In this document: positions 60,852-64,000 of the stretch, in pieces
Position numbering within the stretch: the stretch's first letter is position 1
Layout: the number at the start of each line of letters is the position of its first letter
NCBI RefSeq assembly: GCF_003260125.1
Contig: NZ_QHKO01000012.1
Location: 1-64,000 of the forward strand
DNA length: 64,000 bases
Direction of reading: 5' to 3'
From: Lujinxingia litoralis
GTDB taxonomy: Bacteria > Myxococcota_A > Bradymonadia > Bradymonadales > Bradymonadaceae
Position numbers and translations under genes: made by a program
Notes under the pieces: generated by a model
The model's database searches: none
What the model saw: only the letters and a program-made list of their open reading frames with translations
Told to the model about the DNA's origin: nothing

Positions 60852-60979
60852 GGTGGGCTCCGGGGAGCGGCGCGCGGAGTTGCGCGGCGAGCACCTTGTA
60901 TGCCTAGCAAAAGCCAGAGGGGCCTTCAATGAAGGGGGGGCTCGCCAGCGTGTTCGGGGCGCTGGCGAGCCCGGGGGGG

Positions 60980-62248
60980 TTAGTTGGCGTCGCCCGGGAA
61001 GGTGACGTCGACCCAGACCAGGTGGTGATCGCTGACGTGGATCAGATCGGAGTAGTCTTCGGTGGAGGCCGGCCAGAACACGCCGGCGCCTTCGACCTGG
61101 AGGGTGGACGAGGGCAGGGCGTAATCCAGGCGCAGGTTGCCCACGTTGGGGTTGAAGCGCGCGGTATCAAAGCGGTGCTCGCCCTGGTGTTCATTGTTGG
61201 CGCCCTGGCGGGCTTCGGCCGAGGCGACGGCGCCGGTGCTTTCGGGCTGGGGGTCGTGGGTGAGCTCGTCGGCCAGGAGGAGATCGACGGCGTCGAGGCC
61301 GCTTCCGTCGACGGGGTCGTCGTTGAGGTCGCCCACGATCACAAAGTGCGCGCCGGTGGGGAGTCCGCCGGTGGTGCCCTGGTCATCGTAGATGTAGTCG
61401 GCGTGCTGCGGGCGGATGTAGTCGTGCCAGAAGCGGATCTCGTCGGCGTTGCGGCGCTTGTTGCGTCCCTCCGGGCCGTCGAAGGCCGGGGGCGTGGGGT
61501 GGCTGGCCAGCAGGTGCAGGGTGTGGCCTTCGACCTCGATGGGCAGGTCGATGTGGTTTTTGGAGGAGAGGCGCATCACGGCCAGGGCGTCTTCGCCGTA
61601 GAAGTCTTGGGGGATGCGGTTCTCGGGCATGTCGGCCCACAGGAAGGTCTGGAAGGAGCGCATGTTTTCCAGATCCAGGGGGTATTTGGAGAGCACCGCA
61701 AAGGCGTACTGGCCGGGGAAGGTGCCAAAGCCAAAGGCGTCGTTGCCCCAGGCCTGGGTGCCCGGGGTGTCGGCGATCTGGCCGTTGCCATCGAGGTCGA
61801 CGCCGGAGGCCAGGCCGGTGTTGGAGACGACCTGGTAGCGGTAGGGGTAGCTGATGGCCTGGCCGTCGTTGGCCTGGTCGACTTCCAGGAAGTTTTCGAC
61901 GAAGAGATCGATGGCGCGCTGCTCCTCGTCGTAGTCGAATTCGTTGAGGAGGAGCACGTCGGGGCGCACCAGCTGGATGACGTTGGCGATGTTCTGGGGG
62001 TGTTCGTCGTCGGGGTCCTGCAGGGTTTCGATGAGCCCGCCGGCTTGGCTGCGGAAGAGAGAGGTGTTGAAGGTGGCCACGCGCAGGCTCAGGGTGGGCT
62101 CGTCGGCGTCGGGCTGAGCGTCGACATCGGCGTTGACGTCGGCGTCGCTGCCGGTGTCGCTGAGGTGGTCGGTGTCCGGGGAGGTCGATGGCGAGCTGCA
62201 GGCGCAAAGGGCCATGGCAAGCGCCGGAACAAGGTGGCGAGGGGACAT
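60980..62248 (-). CDS. Exported endonuclease/exonuclease/phosphatase-family protein
   Basis: A 422-residue EEP-fold hydrolase with a lipoprotein-like signal (ALAMALCACSSP). Motifs: VATFNTSLFR, LLLNEFDYDEEQRAIDLFVE (with the metal-binding Glu), LLASHPTPPAF, FVIVGDLNDDPVDGSG (GDLND core) and the terminal HVSDHHLVWVDV (SDHH). This set fits a magnesium-dependent nuclease or phosphodiesterase outside the cytoplasm, which could degrade nucleic acids or phospholipid headgroups. The ATG at 62248 has CGGAG upstream; the frame is open far beyond, but that part is not protein-like. The Asp-rich linker after the signal recurs in other lipoproteins here. Confidence 0.85.
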   Translation of the reverse strand: MSPRHLVPALAMALCACSSPSTSPDTDHLSDTGSDADVNADVDAQPDADEPTLSLRVATFNTSLFRSQAGGLIETLQDPDDEHPQNIANVIQLVRPDVLLLNEFDYDEEQRAIDLFVENFLEVDQANDGQAISYPYRYQVVSNTGLASGVDLDGNGQIADTPGTQAWGNDAFGFGTFPGQYAFAVLSKYPLDLENMRSFQTFLWADMPENRIPQDFYGEDALAVMRLSSKNHIDLPIEVEGHTLHLLASHPTPPAFDGPEGRNKRRNADEIRFWHDYIRPQHADYIYDDQGTTGGLPTGAHFVIVGDLNDDPVDGSGLDAVDLLLADELTHDPQPESTGAVASAEARQGANNEHQGEHRFDTARFNPNVGNLRLDYALPSSTLQVEGAGVFWPASTEDYSDLIHVSDHHLVWVDVTFPGDAN

Positions 62249-62525
62249 GGAGGGCTCCGATGGGAGGGGGGGGAGGGGATGTGTCGCGACGCTCCTAACA
62301 CAGCCTGCAGGCAAAGTCAGGCCAGGAGGAACGAGGCCGGTGTTTTGGCGGGCGTGGGGCCAGGGGGGAAGTGTCGTAGAGAGGGGGAGGGGGCGTGGCG
62401 AGCCGCCGGATTGAGCCGGGTACGGGCGCGTGCTAGGGTGCGCGGCATGATGTGGAGCCTGCGTCAGGAAGCGCCAGGTGGCGCGCAAATCAGATGATGA
62501 TGATGGGAAGGGTTTAAGGAGATCT

Positions 62526-63446
62526 ATGCGAGCGATGCGATGGTGTGTGGTGGTGATGTTGGCGCTGGGGACGGTGGCCTGTAAGAAGTCGCAGCCGGAG
62601 ACGGAGGTCGAAGCCGAGGGTGAAGCCGCTGAAGCGAGCACAGAGACGCCAGCCGAAGCGACGGCGGATGGCGAGGCGAGCCCGGAGGCCTCGGAGGAGA
62701 GTGCCGCCCCGGCGGAAGTGGCGCCTCCGGAGAATCTCAAGGCGGCCGGTGAGCGTCTGGAGGGCGGTCATGACCCGGATGTGCCGGTGAGCGCCGAGGA
62801 GTTTCAGCCGAAGCTCATCAGCTCGATCTGCCTGGCGTACGACTCCTGCGGGAACATGGAGCTGAAGAGCGCGGTGGCCGGCACCTTCTTTATGGCGGGG
62901 ATGGGGATGGCGTCTCAGGATCCGGAAGCGCTCCAGCGTTTTCAGGGGTTGATGGCGCGCATTGAGGAGGAGAATCTCGCGATGCCCGCGCGTCGTGACT
63001 GCGAGGAGCTATTCGAGATTGTGACGGCGTCGACCGGGGTGGATGGCGAGTCGCTGAGCGCCTCGATCAAGGCCGGGCGGGTGAGCTACGACGCCGAGGT
63101 GGCCGGTGTGTGCATGGGGCGGCTGGGGACGCAGTCGGAGATCTGCGGGGAGTACGTCCCGATGGGCGAGGAGCCCGATATGCAGCGGCTTCAGGCGATG
63201 ATGATGACGGCCGGTCCGGTGCTGCAGACGCTCTACGAGCCTTGCCAGAAGATGTTCACCGGCAAGGTTGAGAACGGGGGCACGTGTGAGCACGATTACG
63301 AGTGCGCGGAGGAGCGCATGGTGTGCATGGGTGAACCTGGCAAGCAGACCTGTCAGCCGGTGCCGCAGATGCAGCCGGGGATGATGCCCGGTGGGGCTCC
63401 GGCGCCCGGTGGGGCTCCGGCGCCGCAGGCGCCGCAGGCGCCCTGA
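62526..63446 (+). CDS. Lipoprotein of unknown function
   Basis: A 306-residue probable lipoprotein (signal ending LALGTVAC). A linker rich in Glu, Ala and Pro (about 20-85) is followed by a mostly helical domain with paired cysteines (SICLAYDSCGN, RRDCEELFEI, VAGVCMGRLG, SEICGEYV). A small cysteine-rich segment follows (GGTCEHDYECAEERMVC, KQTCQPVPQ), like one unit of the DxDC repeats. The tail is Pro/Gly/Ala/Met-rich (MPGGAPAPGGAPAPQ). An AAGGAG site precedes the ATG at 62526. No family is recognised. A terminator follows. Confidence 0.75.
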   Translation: MRAMRWCVVVMLALGTVACKKSQPETEVEAEGEAAEASTETPAEATADGEASPEASEESAAPAEVAPPENLKAAGERLEGGHDPDVPVSAEEFQPKLISSICLAYDSCGNMELKSAVAGTFFMAGMGMASQDPEALQRFQGLMARIEEENLAMPARRDCEELFEIVTASTGVDGESLSASIKAGRVSYDAEVAGVCMGRLGTQSEICGEYVPMGEEPDMQRLQAMMMTAGPVLQTLYEPCQKMFTGKVENGGTCEHDYECAEERMVCMGEPGKQTCQPVPQMQPGMMPGGAPAPGGAPAPQAPQAP

Positions 63447-63455
63447 GCCTGGCCG

Positions 63456-63484
63456 AGGGCGCCCGTGATGCGGGCGCCCTTTTT
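63456..63484 (+). terminator. Terminator after the lipoprotein gene
   Basis: AGGGCGCCCG-tgatg-CGGGCGCCCT followed by T4-5. Confidence 0.88.
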
Positions 63485-63534
63485 AGTGGGGCAAACGACG
63501 TGTTGGCAGGCCTGTTTCACCCGAGGAGGATGTG

Positions 63535-63906
63535 ATGGACACCTTTGATGTTCGCGATATGGCGCTCGCGCTGCCCGAAGTCAGCGAGGATTTCCCCTTT
63601 GACGCCACGACGCTGGCGATGCGGGTGATGGGCAAGATCTTTTTGCTGATGGACCTGGAGAAGGTGCCGGCCAGCGTCAACCTCAAGTGTGAGCCGGAGC
63701 GGGCCCTGGAGTTGCGCGCGCGTTTTGAGGCGGTGACGCCCGGCTACCATATGAATAAGCGTCACTGGAACACGATCATGCTCGCCGGCGACGTGCGCCC
63801 GGAGCTGATGCGGGAGCTGGTGGAGCACTCCTATGATCGGGTGGTCGCCGGGCTAAAGAAGGCGGAGCGTGAGCATATTGCCCGGTTGCGCCAGGCGCAG
63901 GGGTGA
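63535..63906 (+). CDS. YjbR/MmcQ-family protein
   Basis: A 123-residue protein of the MmcQ/YjbR fold (double-stranded DNA-binding-like CyaY fold). Signature: RDMALALPEVSEDFPFDAT, KIFLLMDLEK, VNLKCEPERALELRARFEAV, PGYHMNKRHWNTI and a C-terminal LVEHSYDRVVAGL. The cellular role of the family is not settled. The ATG at 63535 has GAGGAGG upstream; a GTG one codon earlier is possible. Length is typical. Confidence 0.85.
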   Translation: MDTFDVRDMALALPEVSEDFPFDATTLAMRVMGKIFLLMDLEKVPASVNLKCEPERALELRARFEAVTPGYHMNKRHWNTIMLAGDVRPELMRELVEHSYDRVVAGLKKAEREHIARLRQAQG

Positions 63907-63907
63907 G

Positions 63908-64000
63908 ATGGTGGGGAGTAGGCAAGGCGGCGTCGCGGTGGGCAGGGCGGGCGTGAGGCGAAGCGTCTGGCGAATGGGGTGGGCGCTGGCGGCGCTGCTG
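63908..64000 (+). CDS. Start of an exported or membrane protein (cut by the window edge)
   Basis: Reading from ATG at 63908 gives a basic start followed by a hydrophobic segment (RRSVWRMGWALAALL) that runs off the window. A later GTG (about 63953) or ATG (63974) could be the real start, since the first ten residues look arbitrary. Only the N-terminus is visible, so no family can be named. Confidence 0.4.
   Translation, partial: MVGSRQGGVAVGRAGVRRSVWRMGWALAALL

Overview
The window reads as an ordinary chromosomal stretch of a GC-rich Gram-negative bacterium with large-genome, deltaproteobacterial habits. The marks are many lipoproteins with DxDC-type cysteine repeats, RCC1 repeats or choice-of-anchor/DUF2135-like domains, eukaryote-like Ser/Thr kinases (one with a PATAN/DUF4388 module), tandem FHA proteins and a split F1Fo operon. 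This mix resembles myxobacteria and above all the Bradymonadales (Lujinxingia/Bradymonas type). That placement is inferred from gene content, not from a marker tree. I see no insertion sequence, prophage, integrase or CRISPR array.

Layout. 0-3.5 kb: a TPR/HEAT lipoprotein, a GAF-GAF histidine kinase and rpmB, all on the minus strand. 3.7-6.4 kb: a zinc-ribbon/double-FHA protein, ihfB, and queE convergent to it. 6.5-11.2 kb: a 1151-residue lipoprotein made of 48 cysteine repeats, a small membrane protein and a TetR regulator. 11.6-20.2 kb: a Ser/Thr kinase, murJ, thiS-thiG-thiE/tenI, a processive GT2 glycosyltransferase and a UbiA-family transferase resembling decaprenyl-phosphate phosphoribosyltransferase. 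20.4-22.2 kb: an HU protein and the lysine-catabolic pair kal-kce. 22.3-31.8 kb: a surface-protein block with two tandem paralogous lipoproteins, another cysteine-repeat lipoprotein, and a ceramidase-like lipoprotein coupled to a small lipoprotein. 32.0-45.2 kb: tRNA-Leu(AAG), an MscS channel, a BaeRF-type release-factor homologue, a transmembrane Ser/Thr kinase, an AidB-like dehydrogenase, an M42 peptidase, a KamB-like ATPase, an RCC1 lipoprotein, an unrecognised 602-residue protein and a truncated globin. 45.2-51.1 kb: the 2-oxoglutarate dehydrogenase operon sucA-sucB-lpdA. 51.5-58.2 kb: atpF'-atpF-atpH-atpA-atpG-atpD-atpC. 58.2-64 kb: an array of 42/43-bp repeats, a membrane protein, three secreted or lipoprotein genes, a YjbR-like protein and the start of one more gene.

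How the genes work together. The energy block pairs the TCA enzyme 2-oxoglutarate dehydrogenase with the F1 sector and the peripheral stalk of ATP synthase; subunits a and c must lie elsewhere. kal, kce and the KamB-like ATPase suggest lysine breakdown through lysine aminomutases, with the remaining genes outside the window. The kinases and FHA proteins suggest phospho-threonine signalling, and the cysteine-rich lipoproteins suggest a heavily decorated outer surface.

Points most worth a second look: an insertion of about 47 residues in AtpD resembling a small beta barrel, the 48-repeat lipoprotein, the two-type tandem repeat array behind atpC, the kal/kce/KamB-like set, tRNA-Leu(AAG), and a GC hairpin with a T9 tract directly at the predicted sucA transcription start.
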